A stretch of DNA of 64,000 nucleotides from Gongronella butleri (GCA_025201375.1 JAIWZP010000088.1:1-64000), one strand, 5' to 3'. Positions 31,452-43,820 are shown, counted from the first letter of the stretch. Program-made: numbers and translations. The notes: generated from the sequence alone by a model not told the origin.

Positions 31452-33927
31452 TCATCCATTCATTGTCTCGCTTGTGGGCGTGACTGGTGGGCCCTGATTG
31501 AGCACCTCATCCAGACTGACGTGTCGCGTCAATTCGTCGTACACCTAAAAGAAAAAAAATGGCATTTGTTCCCAGTGACCTCATTTTTTTTTTGTGCGCT
31601 TTTTTACCATTTCATCCAATGGAATGATGCTCTTTCGCCTGAACTGTTGATAGTGCTGTTGATCCGGCTCGAATTGTTGCTAAAAATAGGAGGGAAGGTC
31701 AGAGGAAGGTAGAGGTATGAGAAAATCGCTTCTGTTACCATGTCTTTGTGATCATCTGTGGACTCGGGATGGTCCTGTTCGTCTTGGCATGGCTCCGACT
31801 GGTCCAATTCGTCATCGACATCCATCTGCGTGTCCTCGGCTTCATCGAGATCGTCAATATCCTCTAAAAGAACGAAAAACACGTCAACAAAACGCGCTGC
31901 TTTCATTTTCAGACACGCTTTACCTTGTTGTTTGGGCGGGAATGAGAAGACTGGGTCGGCGATATGAGACGAAGGTGCAGAGATTGGCTCCGTTCTATTC
32001 TTGAGAAGCCTCCAGTGTTCTTCGCGTTCCTTTTGGCGCTTGCGTTCACTGCGAAAAAAAACAAGGAAACATGAGTGGAATGCGATCTTTTTTTTTTTTT
32101 TTGCGTGGCAATTGGGCAACATACAGCTGGCGCTGGATCTTGTACTGGTTGGCGCATTCGTCAAACAAGGCAGGATTGATGTCCATGCAGAGCTTGAGGG
32201 CGGTATAGATGAGGCCAAGGATCGTCTTATTCCAATGCGACTTGGACGTGCGATATAAAGCAGGGAATACAATGGGCATGATGGATTGAATGTTCTCCGC
32301 GACCAAGCTGACAATGTAGTCATTGTTCCAATAGTACAAGGCGCGCTCGGCCACCTAAACAAAGCGTGAAATTTTAGAAATCGTGCGTTTTCACGCGCTT
32401 TTCCGTGTTGTTTTTCTTTTCCCCTTGCCTGGAAGTGTGGGCTGGAGACACACTGGCTTAGCTTGGCAAAAAGCGGGACCATGATGCGCTGGAACTCACA
32501 AACCTCGATTATGTCGAGGATTTCCTCGAGTTCATTCAAGAACATGACTTCTTTTGGGCTGTTGACCTTTGGCCAATAGCGGAGCAGGCCCATGATGACC
32601 TCGGCTGTGAGTGCCTGGTCCTTTTCAAGGAACTGGACGACGCAGTAAGCCAGCTGCGGGTGGTAGACGCCGAGGGATTTGACCTTGTGCAAGGGGATGA
32701 GCACACGTGTCAAAAACGTCTTGTGTTCCTCCTTGAGTGGCAGCGCAAACCCATTGATGATGCTGCCCAGAATCTCCAACAGCTCTGCAATCCCATTGTG
32801 TCGCTCCGTCTCGTAAATGAACTGGAAAAAGATGTGGCTGATCGAGCGTCGGATGAATGCACGTAAATTCAGGAATTTGCCGTATATTCGGTGCAGCGTC
32901 GTCTTTAAAAAGTCGCGCTCGCGCGGATCCTCGCTGTCAAACAGGTCGAGCAGCTACATTATAAATGAAATCGCAATCAGCTCCATTGGCTCTCTCGTTC
33001 TCGATTTTCCGTCAAAATTGAGCTTACCTGGTGGATGAACTTGTGGTCAATGTACTTTTTGGCAAAATTGATGTTGAATTCCGGTGATTCCAAGAAGCGC
33101 AAAAAGAATTCGTACACGATTTGCAGGTGTGGCCATGCCAATTCCAAAACAGGCTCATCTTCCTCAGGATCAAAGGCATCGCCAAAGGGATTGACCTGCG
33201 GCGGGATGGGACGGAATAAATTGATGCCAAACTAAGATAAAAAAAAAAAAAGACGAATTGTGAGTCCAGTTGGCCGTGCTCCCGTCACCCAGTCCGATTT
33301 TTTTTCTGCCTTTTTACCATGTGAATGATCTCGGGATACACCGCCTCGGTGAGGACGCCGCGATTCATAATGATGTACTCGAGGATTTCCTGCAACGTGT
33401 TGCGCTTGATCTCCTTTTCGTTGAGTTCCGACGATGCATCACTGAAATCAAACACCACCATGCATTGACGGATCTTTTGGATGAACAGATCTTGGCGCAT
33501 ATGCGGCGGCACCTCTAAAAACAAGCAAAAAAAAAAAAAAAAAAGGAGGGAGGGATGAGCGGGCGGCCAACAATTGCATGCTTTTTGACGCTGCTGCGAC
33601 TCTTACCATGGAAGGGCGGCGTGCGCTCCAATTGCACTTTTTCCGTGACGTAGAAGCGCGAGGACTTTTGGCGGCGTGGCGTCTTGCTGATGGGTATTTG
33701 GTCCTTTGGCGCGTTTTTCAAGCGATTGAGGGCGCCAACTTGGTGCATAAAGGCAACACCGCCGGCACGGCCCTTTGTCTAAAACGAGCCAAAAATGAGC
33801 ATCCGCTCGACAATCCGCGAAAAAGAGCGCAATTTTATAATCTTACCACTTCCATAGGGCTGTCCGTGTTGACAATGACAATAGAAGGCGACTCGGCCGA
33901 AGGTTGAGGCGAGCCAGAGTGTGACAT
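31452..33927 (-). CDS. PP2A regulatory subunit B' (B56/PR61 family), ten exons
   Basis: A 607-residue B56 subunit, which directs the PP2A phosphatase core to substrates (yeast Rts1, fission yeast Par1 in this family). Exons: 33927-33847, 33778-33607, 33514-33318, 33231-33028, 32953-32429, 32354-32125, 32048-31924, 31863-31739, 31679-31608 and 31544-31452. The conserved HEAT-like core is clear: [56 protein letters not shown] and [13 protein letters not shown]. The C-terminus is acidic and Gln-rich. Intron 5 begins with GC (CAG|GCAAGG), so it is a GC-AG intron; the protein join [13 protein letters not shown] fits the family exactly. The N-terminal Ser/Pro-rich tail is specific to this protein. 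Confidence 0.95.
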
Positions 33928-34822
33928 ATAAACAAAAAATATCTAAACAAACAAGAGAGACGGCGGAAGGGGGGCGAAGCAAAGCGTTTAAAGGCTGCAA
34001 GCTTAAAAAAAGAGGGAGATGAAAAGGGGCAAAGCAATGAGTGGCGACCACAGCTAGCAAAAAGGACAAGGAGAGCGTGCTGCGAGAACAAAAAAAAATA
34101 AAGAGCAAGATGGGAGAGCACCCACTGAAAAAGAAGAAAAAAACAAAAAAAGGGTGTCGATGAAGAAAGAAACAAGAAGAAAAGAGGCAACTCTTGGATT
34201 TTCCCCCTTTTTTTCTTTTCAAGTCAAATTGAGCCTCCTCCCTCCGCCCTGTTGTCATGGCGTCAGAATTTACACACACACCAAATAGGCTTATTTTGCA
34301 TTTTTCATTTTTTATTTTCTACCTCTCTTAATGGACGTCATATTCCCCGTGACTCGATGAGTCGTGTTCATGTTTCCACGTCATTTCCGTTTCATTCATG
34401 GCGTGGTTTTGCCCCCCATCAAGGGCCAATTGACTGGCCTGGGGCGCCACTCCCCCTTTTTTTTCAGTTCACAATTGTAATGTTACACAAAGACCAAGAG
34501 GGGGGAGCAGGCCCCAATCCCATTCAGCAGATCAAAGGGTCGCTTTTTTCATTGTTCATGCAATGTCAATTTTCTTTTCTTTTGAAAAAAAAAATGAGAG
34601 GATTTGTCGTTTTTCACGCTTTCATACCATGAAATGGCTATCGATAGCCCTTTTGATGATCCCAGTGGCATCTATTTGCTGCTTCTCCACCATTGAATGA
34701 GCCAATGGTTGCCATAAAAGGGAGCGCGGTTGTTCTCACCCTCTTTCTTTCTTGCTTTTTGTCACGTTTTTACGCGTTTTCGTGTTTCTCTCCTTTTTTC
34801 TCCTTTTTTTCACTCGTTTTCT
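33928..34822. other. Divergent promoter region of B56 and PfkB genes
   Basis: About 900 bases with no supported gene. The B56 side is purine-rich on the plus strand (33.95-34.2 kb); the PfkB side is T- and C-rich, ending in 'ttttttctcctttttttcactcg' type sequence just before the ATG. Long frames here arise from low-complexity sequence. Confidence 0.6.
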
Positions 34823-36176
34823 ATGCGACCAGTAAGTGCAGATCATGTGTGTGCATTGCACAAAGTCTTTCTGACATTTGCCTGGTGGGTTTCCTTATAG
34901 TTGATCGTGGTTGGAGGCGTCGCACTCGATATTACGGCGACAACACATAGTGTCAAAGGTTTTTTGCACACGTCGACGGTGGGCACGGTCAAACACTCCC
35001 TGGGCGGCGTGGGGCGTAATGTATGCGAGGCGGCGCACCGCGCTGGCGCGCGCAGCATCTTGCTGTCGGCTGTGGGAGACGATATGCCCGGCCACTCGCT
35101 TCGGCAAGGCATGGCCGACATGCATATGGACACTGCATTGCTGCAAACTTCGGCTGGTCACGCATCCGCGGTAAAAAACGAAATATATCACGTGTTCAAT
35201 GGCACAACATTCTCATTTTCTGTGCATTTTTTCTTTTTTTTCTTCTTTTTTTTCTGTATGATTAGGTGTACAATGCATTCCACACTGCGGACGGCCAGCT
35301 GCTTAGCGCTGTGGCTGACATGTCCATCTTTGATCATCTCGATTTAGACAAGGTAAAACGCGAAAAAACACACGAAAAAGCGCGTCTGATGCCCCTTTTT
35401 ACGTGTCATTGCCAGATCAGCAGCGTGTTTCAATCGTACAAGCCGGCCTTGGTGTGCTTTGATGGTAACATCACGTCGGCCGCCATGGCCAAGCTTACGG
35501 CAGCGTGCCGTTCCTTGGGCATTCCAGGTAAAAATTGGAAAAATGAGGCAAAACGGGGCATTTTCTTATTTTTGTTAGCCTTTTTCGAGCCCACGTCGAT
35601 CCCAAAGTCGGTCAAGGCGTTTGCGAGCGACGTCGATACCCGGGCGATCGCGTATACGTCGCCCAATCAATACGAATTAGAGGCGATGATTGAGCATTGC
35701 GACACGTCGTCGGCCCAGCCATTGTCTGCCGCGCAGCAAATGCCGCGACTGGACGACCTGCCTTTGCTCGCGCGCCAGCAATTGGAACCCGCTTGGTGCC
35801 TGTCACACACGATCCCGCACGTCATCACCAAGTTGGGCGAGCACGGGTGCTTGTACGTGAGCCAGGCCAAAAAAGCGATTTCGTACATCCCGCCGGAGCC
35901 ATTGGACCCGTCCACGGTGCTGAGCGTCACGGGCGCAGGCGATAGGTAACGGAAAACGATAAAAAGGGCATTCTTTAAGTTTGCTCCGTTGCTCACTGAT
36001 TTCATTTTAGCTTTGTCGGTGTCCTTTTGGCAAATCTTGCGCGTGATCCGCTTCAAGACGATCTGACGACGTGGCGCGGGATGATCAGCTGCGGGCAAAA
36101 GGCGGCCATACGCACGCTGCAGTCCAAATTGGCCGTGAGCCCATCCATCGGCAGCGATCTGGTCTTGGAAACATAA
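34823..36176 (+). CDS. PfkB-family carbohydrate kinase, probably pseudouridine-kinase type
   Basis: A 336-residue ribokinase-fold kinase. Exons: 34823-34831 (only nine bases, MRP), 34901-35170, 35266-35352, 35416-35527, 35579-35945 and 36011-36176. The N-terminal GGVALDIT strand, the substrate-binding GGVGRNVCEAAHRAG and the C-terminal PfkB signature TGAGDSF (D281 the expected catalytic base) are all seen; the last is split by an intron within the Ser codon. The HTSTVGTVKHSLGG stretch resembles pseudouridine kinases more than ribokinase or adenosine kinase. In many fungi that kinase is fused to a pseudouridine-5'-phosphate glycosidase; here no glycosidase domain is present. Sugar specificity is therefore a moderate-confidence inference. 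AATAAA follows at 36178. Confidence 0.87.
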
Positions 36177-36393
36177 AAATAAAGTTTGGCGGCAAAACGT
36201 TTCATGTGCGCGATCAGGGTTGGCCAATGGGCGCAAAACCGATTATCAATGGCGGTGAGCCGGTGACTGCCAGTGCATGGGTTGGGGTGGAGCGGAGAAA
36301 ATTGGGCCTGCAAGCTTCATAAACACCAGGTTTTTTATTTTTATTTTTCATCTTTTTTTTTTTCTTTTTCTTCTTCCCTCCCATATAAAAAAA

Positions 36394-37708
36394 ATGTTCG
36401 CTGCCACCCGTGTTGCCTCTTTTGCCGCCAAGCGCGCCTTCTCCACCTCTGCCGCTAACCTGTCCAAGGTTGCCGTCCTCGGCGCTGCCGGTGGCATTGG
36501 CCAGCCCCTCTCCCTGTTGCTCAAGGAGAACCCCCACGTCTCCCACTTGGCTCTCTACGATATCGTCAACGCCCCCGGTGTTGCCGCTGACTTGAGCCAC
36601 ATCAACACCAACTCCAAGGTAAAAAAAAATTTTTTTATTGGGCCCATTGACGCGTGGCACGAGCGGAAAATGGGCAAAAATTGCGCGAAAATACCGGAAA
36701 ATAGGACAATTCGGCTCATGTCCCCTTGTTTTTTTTTAAAAAAAACTAGGTGACTGGCCACGGTGCTGAAAACGATGGCTTGAAGGCCGCTCTCGAGGAC
36801 GCCCACGTCGTTGTCATCCCCGCTGGTGTTCCCCGCAAGCCCGGCATGACCCGTGATGACTTGTTCAACACCAATGCCTCCATTGTCCAAAACCTTGCCG
36901 AGTCTGCTGCCAAGTAAGTTGTGATCCGTTGAGAATGGGATGTGGGAAAGGCGCGCGTCTTTGTGTGTGAGAGGGAGAAATTGAGAAGGTGGGGACAAAT
37001 TGTACCGAAAAAGGCGAGGAAAACAGGATTTTGTTCATTTTTACGCATTTTTTGACCCTTATTTTTTTTTTACCACTTCCCGCACTTAGGTACTGCCCCA
37101 AGGCCCACATCTTGATCATCTCCAACCCCGTCAACTCGACTGTGCCCATCTTTGCCGAGGTGCTCAAGAAGCACAAGGTGTTTGACCCCAAGCGTCTCTA
37201 TGGTGTGACCACGCTCGATGTTGTGCGCGCGTCGCGCTTCGTCTCCGAGGTCAAGGGCAAGGACCCCAAGGACGTCAAGGTCACCGTCGTCGGTGGTCAC
37301 TCTGGTGTCACGATTGTTCCTCTCTTGTCGCAATCCGGCTTTGAGTTCACCAAGGAGGAATTGGATGCCTTGACCCACCGCATCCAATTCGGTGGTGATG
37401 AGGTTGTCAAGGCCAAGGCTGGCACTGGCTCCGCCACTCTCTCCATGGCCTATGCTGGTGCCCGCATGGCCAACTCCGTCTTGGAGGCCACTGTTGCCGG
37501 CAAGAAGGGTATTGTCGAGCCCACCTTTGTCCAATCCGACTTGTACAAGGACCAGGGCATTGAATACTTCTCGTCCAACGTCGAACTCGGCCCCAATGGT
37601 GTCGAGAAGATCCACGGCCTCGGCGAGATCTCCGACTATGAGAAGAACTTGATCAAGGACTGCTTGGTTGACTTGAAGAAGAACATTGCCAAGGGCGAGT
37701 CCTTCTAA
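36394..37708 (+). CDS. MDH1: Malate dehydrogenase, mitochondrial
   Basis: A 335-residue NAD-dependent malate dehydrogenase of the TCA cycle. Exons: 36394-36618, 36750-36913 and 37090-37708. The first 20 or so residues ([20 protein letters not shown]) are a typical mitochondrial targeting presequence. The NAD-binding GAAGGIG is at 30-36, the mobile substrate loop [13 protein letters not shown] follows, then [10 protein letters not shown] and the catalytic-His motif [10 protein letters not shown]. The length is normal for the mitochondrial form. Codon choice is strongly biased to C/G-ending codons, as expected for a highly expressed gene. It is 217 bases after the kinase stop and on the same strand, with its own T-rich promoter. 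Confidence 0.97.
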
Positions 37709-37773
37709 ATACAATAGACGCGTCCCCCCCTCCATTGCTTTTTTTTTCTTCTCTCCCCCTCTCTGTATAGTAC

Positions 37774-37796
37774 AATAAAAAAGGCGCCCCAATAAA
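37774..37796 (+). terminator. Poly(A) signals after malate dehydrogenase
   Basis: Two AATAAA hexamers (37774-37779 and 37791-37796) lie 66 and 83 bases after the stop codon. Confidence 0.5.
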
Positions 37797-38071
37797 AAGC
37801 GACGTGAAAAGCGTTCATATGCGTGCAATTGCTCTATTTTTCTTTAAAAGGCACATCATTGGCTCGCGCGTTTCTGCATGATTTGAAACAAGGACGCTCC
37901 AATTCTCAACAAAAAAAGAGCGATTTCAAAGTGCACATGCATCCTCCTCCCTTGTCATAGACGATTTTTTTAGATTTTTTTTTTTTTTTCCCTCGCTCTC
38001 GTTCTTTTCCACTCTTTTTTTTTCTTTGCCTTTTTTTTGCCTTTCTCTTTTTTTTTTTCTTCTCAGCAAAG

Positions 38072-41000
38072 ATGAACGACGACGACACCCAGCACCCTTT
38101 GACAGTGACGCCAGATAGCTCGCTGTATGCGTCGCCCGTGCCGCGTGGCCCCGTGGACTCGCCGGCGCCCAAGCAAGCGGAGCAAGTGCGCACCAATTTG
38201 CAAGCGCACCGAGATAGCCTGACCGAGGCGGTCACCCACTTTGAGCAATTCCCGTCGGATATGCGGCACCACCAGCAAAAATCGCAGCAACACTCGCCGG
38301 CATGGCTGCGCGGACGCTCGAAATCGCTGGCATATGGCGTTAATTTCATGGGCCCTAATCCAGAGTACATTAGCGCTGTGCCCTACAAGGCCAAGACTTG
38401 GGAACCCACCCTCGAAAAGGCCATCAAGGCCATCATCTCGATCAAGGCAAGCCATGTCCGCAGCTTTGACACGGAAACATCAGGTAAAAAAAAAAAAAAG
38501 GCATCGTGTCAATGGCCCATTTTTTACACTTTTTTCTGAAAAAAAAGGCACCTATACCGCGACGGGCTTCATTGTCGACGCCAAGCAAGGTATCCTGCTG
38601 ACGAACCGCCATGTCGTGTCGCCAGCACCCATTGTGGCTCAGGCCGTGTTGACCAACTATGAAGAAGTGCCCTTGATTCCCGTGTACCGCGATCCTGTGC
38701 ATGACTTTGGCTTTATGAGAGTAAGGAGCCGCAGCAATAATGGAGGCATTCATCTGCTCACTCCTTGCTTTTTTTTTTTTTTTTGTCTATTTTTCTTTTT
38801 TACCAACGCCCATCCAATTGCCTTTTATAGTTTGATCCAAGCAAGATCAAGTTCATGGAGCTTGAGGAGATCGAATTGAGCCCAGAGCGCGCACGCGTCG
38901 GCCTTGATATTCGTGTCGTTGGGTAAAAATGGACCATTTCTCGTGAATTCAGTATTTTGGGCTCACTTTTTTTTATGACGATGATTAGCAATGACGCTGG
39001 TGAGAAGCTTAGTATTCTGGCGGGCACATTGGCGCGTTTGGACCGTCGGTAAGACAAGAAAAAGAAAAAACGCGTAAAAGGACCGCGTTTGACAGCCTTT
39101 TTTTTTTTTAAAAAAAATCATTTTTTTCATAGGGCACCCGAGTATGGTGTGGGTGAATACAACGATTTCAACACGTTTTACCTGCAAGCAGCATCGGGGA
39201 CAAGCGGCGGGTCGTCGGGCAGCCCTGTTTTGGACATTGATGGGCATGCAGTTGCATTGAATGCCGGAGGCGCCAGTCGCGCGTCATCCAGCTACTATCT
39301 GCCTTTGGACCGCGTGAAGCGCGCCCTGTCGTACGTGCAACAGGGCCAAACGGTGCCGCGTGGCACGTTGCAGGCAGAATTCGAGTATTTGCCGTACAAC
39401 GAGGTGCGACGACTGGGCCTAAAGGCGCCTCTCGAAGAGAAAATCCGTGCAAAGTTCCCCGACGAAACAGGGATGCTCGTGGTGCGTTCTGTGCTGCCCG
39501 ACGGGCCTGCCGACCAGCGCCTGATCCCCGGCGATATCCTCTTGGGCTGCAATGGCAACATGGTGCCGCATTTTATTGCATTATTCGAAGTTCTGGATGA
39601 TTCTGTGGGCAAAGATGTCGTTCTGACGCTGTGCCGCGGAAAAAAGACAATGGACGTCACCGTGACTGTCCAGGATCTGCACTCAATTACGCCAGACAAA
39701 TTTGTGGAAATTGGCGGCGGTGTTGTCCACGATTTGTCGTACCAGCTGGCCAAGGGATACTCGCAGCCCGTGCGTGGCGTGTACGTGGCCACGTCCGGCC
39801 ACATGCTGGCCAGCGCAAGCGCCTGGCGCAAATCCATCATCACCAGCGTCAACAACATCCCAACACCCAATCTCGACGCCTTTATCCAGGCCATGAACAC
39901 TCTACCCGATGGCGCACGCGTCCCACTCTGCTTTTACGCGCTTCACAAGGCCTACAAGGAAAAGGTCATGATCATGCACGTCGACCGCCATTGGCATTTA
40001 TTCCGGCTCGCCGTCCGCAATGGTATTTTTTTTATTTTTTTGCGTTTTTTTCACTTTTTTCACTTTTTTTTTTTTCTCATTTTTTCCTCTTTCTACTTTT
40101 TTTTTTCTCAATTGCGTCTCAAAAAGACGTGACGGGTGTCTGGGACTACCAGCGCATGCCGCCGCCGCCGTCCAAGCTGGCGTACCAGCCGTCGACGGCG
40201 TCGTTCCCGCCATTGGCGGAATCTTTGGCATTGGCACAGACCCTGATGCCATCGTTTGTGGCCATTGACTTTTATTTGCCATATTTGGTGGATGGGATGA
40301 AGGCGACGCAATTCTACGGGATGGGTTACGTGGTGGCAACGGGCAAGTATCCTCTGGTTTTGTGCGATCGCGACACCATCCCCATCAGTCTGGGCGATAT
40401 CTTCATCACGTTTGCCAACAGCATCATCATCCCGGGCAAGCTCGTGCTGCTGCATCCGTTTTACAATTATGCGCTCATCACCTACGATCCGACGCTCATT
40501 GGCGACACGCCGGCCAAGCCGCTCGTGTTTTCGGACGTGGAACTCAAGCAAGGCGATAATTGCACATTTGTTGGCTTGAACAACGACCACGCGCCGACGC
40601 AAAAGAACGTGACCATCAGTAGCATCAGCAACATTGGCACGCGCGAATGCTCGCCGCCGCGATGGCGCGCCGTCAATGTCGAAGGCATCAGCATTGACGA
40701 CCCCTCGCTGAACAATCTGCACGGTGGCTTGCTGATCGATAAGGACGGTAAGGTGCAAGCGCTCTGGACAAGTTATTCGACGCAAAATGAGAAAGCAAAG
40801 GACACTTCGTTCATGTCTGGCCTTGCCGCATCGCTTGTGGTGCCCACACTCGACAAATTGATGTCCAAGATTGAGAATGCCGAGTCGCTCGATGATTGCC
40901 AAGGTCTTTGCCTCGATTTCCGTGGATTGGATGCCGAATTCTGGACAATGCGCCTTGCTGCGGCGCGCACACTCGGGCTTTCAGATGCGTGGGTGCAACG

Positions 41001-41799
41001 CATCGAGAAAAGTGGCGCATCGCGATTCACATTGCTGTATGTGTTGAATCTGTTGGACGAGCACGGGCCGCTGGCAAAGCAATTGCAAGTGGGCGACGTG
41101 TTGCTGTCGATCCAAGGCCAATTGATGACGCGCTTGTCGGATTTGACAAAAGTCTTGTCGGCAGCCACCACGACCTCTTCCACGACAACAACAGAAACGG
41201 CCAAATCCGACGACGTCGGCCAAGTGGACATGTGCATTCTGCGCAAGGGCCAGGAGATCCAAGTGACTGTGCCATTGGCGTCGTTTTCAGGGTATGAGAC
41301 CACGCGCGTCATTGGATGGCAAGGCGCACTCATCCAATGCGCGTACCGAGCCGTGCTTGAGCAAGTCAGGCACAATACGCAAGGCGTCTATGTCAGTTGC
41401 ACGCTGTACGGGTCCCCTGCATCCAACGTGCTGCGACCCGGCGTCTGGATCACAGAGGTCCAGGGCCAACGCGTGCAAACCCTCGACCAATTCTTGTCTG
41501 TCGTCCATAAAAACGAATTCGACGCCATGAGACGCAGACGCCCAAGCTACATCCCGCCCGTCCAGCGCCAAGATACACGCTGCGTGCTGGAATTAACAGA
41601 CGACAAAGTGCTCCACGAAGAAGACGACCAAGATGACGAGGACGACAACAATGATGAGGGCTATATTCGTCTCAAGACCATCAGCCGCAATGGCACCGTC
41701 CGCGTCGTCGCTCTCAAATTGGACCTTCACTATTGGAACTCGTGGCAATTGCAGCGCGACCCCAGTGCCTTGAGCGGATGGAACGCAACAGAGGCCTAA
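38072..41799 (+). CDS. NMA111: Nma111-type nuclear HtrA serine protease with PDZ domains
   Basis: A 1,099-residue protein of the fungal Nma111/Ynm3 family: HtrA-like proteases that are nuclear and act in protein quality control and apoptosis-like death. Exons: 38072-38483, 38548-38720, 38831-38922, 38989-39048, 39133-40022 and 40127-41799. The first protease domain has the full triad: H159 (LTNRHVV), D190 (PVHDFGF) and S274 (SGGSSGSPV). Family-specific stretches YRDPVHDFGFMRFDPSKIK and VGNDAGEKLSIL cross introns without a break. PDZ segments follow (PADQRLIPGDILLGCNG), then a second, degenerate protease-like half and a further PDZ, the usual duplicated layout of this family. The N-terminal about 100 residues are polar and unrelated to the protease. 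Confidence 0.95.
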
Positions 41800-41876
41800 T
41801 GGCCCCCCTCCCAATTTTTATTTTTTATTTGTTTTTATGCTAGAATCCAATAAAAAAAATTAAAAAGCATCCAATG

Positions 41877-42548
41877 CTATCCTTGCTTGATGGAGGGCGT
41901 CAAAAGGAGCGCTTGGAGACGCGGATACGCCACAAACGTGCCAAATATCAGCGCGCCGCCAATCACAGCCAGCACACGCAGAATCCCTTCGTGCACGACA
42001 CCAAAGAGGAGTGGCTCGAGCACTAAAAAAAAAAAAAAAAAAATAGGAATTGAGTGAGACTCGCTCGTCGATATCGCTAAATAATGCTTTTTACCAATAT
42101 GAACAGGCACAGAAGGGTAATCTTTGTCGGGCTGATTGGACACGCCAGCGTACGTCGGCACGAACAGGACGCCATAGATCACGTCCGTGTCGCGCTTGCA
42201 CACCAGATCAATTTGGATATCCGTTGGCGTCTTTTTCAAGAAACAAAATCGGGATAAGCGACCAATTGAACGTTTTCACCGCGTTTTCCTTACCGTGGCC
42301 GGGTACGACACGCGCACCTCGTAGCGGCGCTCGCGTTCAACGTGAGCAAAGGGGTATAAAAAGGACTGATTCGCAGGCCACACCGTAACAATGTCGCTTT
42401 GAGGTGAAAGTACATGTGACGGCTCGACTAGCACCTCATCAAGTGACAGGCAGTCTCTGTTGCTCGCTTTTGCCGCGAACATGGCCTTCTCCGTATTTCC
42501 AAGCACCCAAGAGACGAAGAACAGGCACACAAAAAACACAGAAAGCAT
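41877..42548 (-). CDS. Small type I membrane protein, unrecognised family
   Basis: A three-exon gene (42548-42294, 42230-42095, 42022-41877) for 178 residues. An N-terminal signal peptide (MLSVFFVCLFFVSWVLG) is followed by a roughly 120-residue lumenal part (ERERRYEVRVSYPAT, IDLVCKRDTDVIYGVLFVP), one hydrophobic segment (ILRVLAVIGGALIFGTFVAYP) and a short basic tail ending IKQG. This is the layout of a type I ER or Golgi membrane protein. I cannot place it in a family; PIG-X-like lumenal proteins are similar in plan but the match is too weak to claim. It is convergent with NMA111, with 77 bases between stops. Confidence 0.75.
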
Positions 42549-42818
42549 AGAAAACGGGAAAAAGCAAGGGAAAAGTGAAACGCGGACCCACGGCCCTTTG
42601 ACAGGCCGCCCAATTTATGAGCGCAATTCCCGTGCCCAAATTTAGAAAAGGACGTGTTCATCTTTTGTTTACGCGCTCAAGACTATAAACGCCCATTTCC
42701 CCCCTTTATTTGATTGTCTCTTTGTTTTAAAATGATTCTGTCCATGGTTTTATTTTTTTTAAAAGTTGAGCTTGGAAGTAATAAATAAAAAAAGAAAAAG
42801 AACAGGGTCTAGAGCTAT

Positions 42819-43820
42819 TTAATGCGCATCATCGCGGCTTCCAATAGAAAAGACGGTGACGTCCGAATCACTGCTGCTTGTAGACCGCGTGGGCTGCAAG
42901 AATCCAACGCGTATGCGATGTTGAGGGCAGCGTTGCGGGTCAATTCGGCATCGAGAGCAGACCAACCGTTCCAGGGCAACGGCACGGTGCTGCTGGCGTT
43001 CTTCTTCCGACGATATGTCCTCGTCGGCCGTTTCATGAAGCACCGGCGTGCTGTACGAGCGCCAGTACGCCGCCTGGTACCCCGTTGGTGCTTGTAGCGT
43101 GGGCGCACGGCGCAATTCAACGGATCTCCTGCGTGATGGCGGCACATATTGCTCGTCCTCGTCATCATCATCGTCAACAGTGATGCTCAGGTTGGCAAGT
43201 ACCTCGCGCATCGTCATCCTATTCACACGCAGAATCGTCGAGTTGCTGGAGTTGCTGGAATGGCCAGAGTCAGAGCCAATGCTCATGCCGCTGTCGCCAA
43301 ACGCCATGGAATAACGCGCAAAAGGCACAATTGTGTCCTCGTCGTCGTCACTGTCGCTGCCACGTGGCCTCCAAGCAAAAGACGCGTGCGTCGGCACCTG
43401 GTGCGCAATCAATGGCCCATTGGGCACCTCAGCAATCGATAAATTGGACGAATTGCTGTTTCCTGAGTTCAAGCGGCGCACCACTCGGTAGCGCACGCCA
43501 GCATGCCATCCATAGAGGACCCCCTCGTCATCATACGCCACCACAAAGGGTCGATCAAAGTTTGAATCGTTGAAAGTCGCCATCGGCACATTGAATTCAA
43601 CTTGCAAGCGAAACACACGATCCGCCGTCGCTTGATTGACAGGATCAAAGGGCACAAATTGAGCGCCGGCTACCATCCGAATGAAGCCCCATTGATACGA
43701 AAAAGTAGACATACGGTAGAAAGCCAACAGAACACAAGAGAGAAGTGGAAACCAGGCAAGTAATATGATAAAAAAATAAAAGATCGCCGCGACACGACGC
43801 ATACCGGTATTTATAATCAT
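42819..43820 (-). CDS. Orphan acidic protein with one N-terminal membrane segment
   Basis: A single-exon frame of 333 residues. Residues about 8-34 form a strong hydrophobic segment (IFYFFIILLAWFPLLSCVLLAF); a later Met (MSTFSYQWG) could be an alternative start without it. The middle has a possible folded region (VFRLQVEFNVPMATFND, PFVVAYDDEGVLYGW). The rest is Ser/Asp/Glu-rich and likely disordered, with a small Cys/His cluster near the end (CSRCRIDPQRCPQH). No family is recognised. Coding-like codon use along the whole frame and no obvious intron support a real gene. Confidence 0.65.
   Translation of the reverse strand: MIINTGMRRVAAIFYFFIILLAWFPLLSCVLLAFYRMSTFSYQWGFIRMVAGAQFVPFDPVNQATADRVFRLQVEFNVPMATFNDSNFDRPFVVAYDDEGVLYGWHAGVRYRVVRRLNSGNSNSSNLSIAEVPNGPLIAHQVPTHASFAWRPRGSDSDDDEDTIVPFARYSMAFGDSGMSIGSDSGHSSNSSNSTILRVNRMTMREVLANLSITVDDDDDEDEQYVPPSRRRSVELRRAPTLQAPTGYQAAYWRSYSTPVLHETADEDISSEEERQQHRAVALERLVCSRCRIDPQRCPQHRIRVGFLQPTRSTSSSDSDVTVFSIGSRDDAH

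Noticed and set aside
33779..34279. 166-codon minus-strand frame before the B56 gene
   Set aside because: It covers a low-complexity purine-rich promoter and gives only Phe/Ser/Leu-rich sequence.
37070..37828. 252-codon minus-strand frame opposite malate dehydrogenase
   Set aside because: It is a mirror frame of a strongly codon-biased gene and has no family features.
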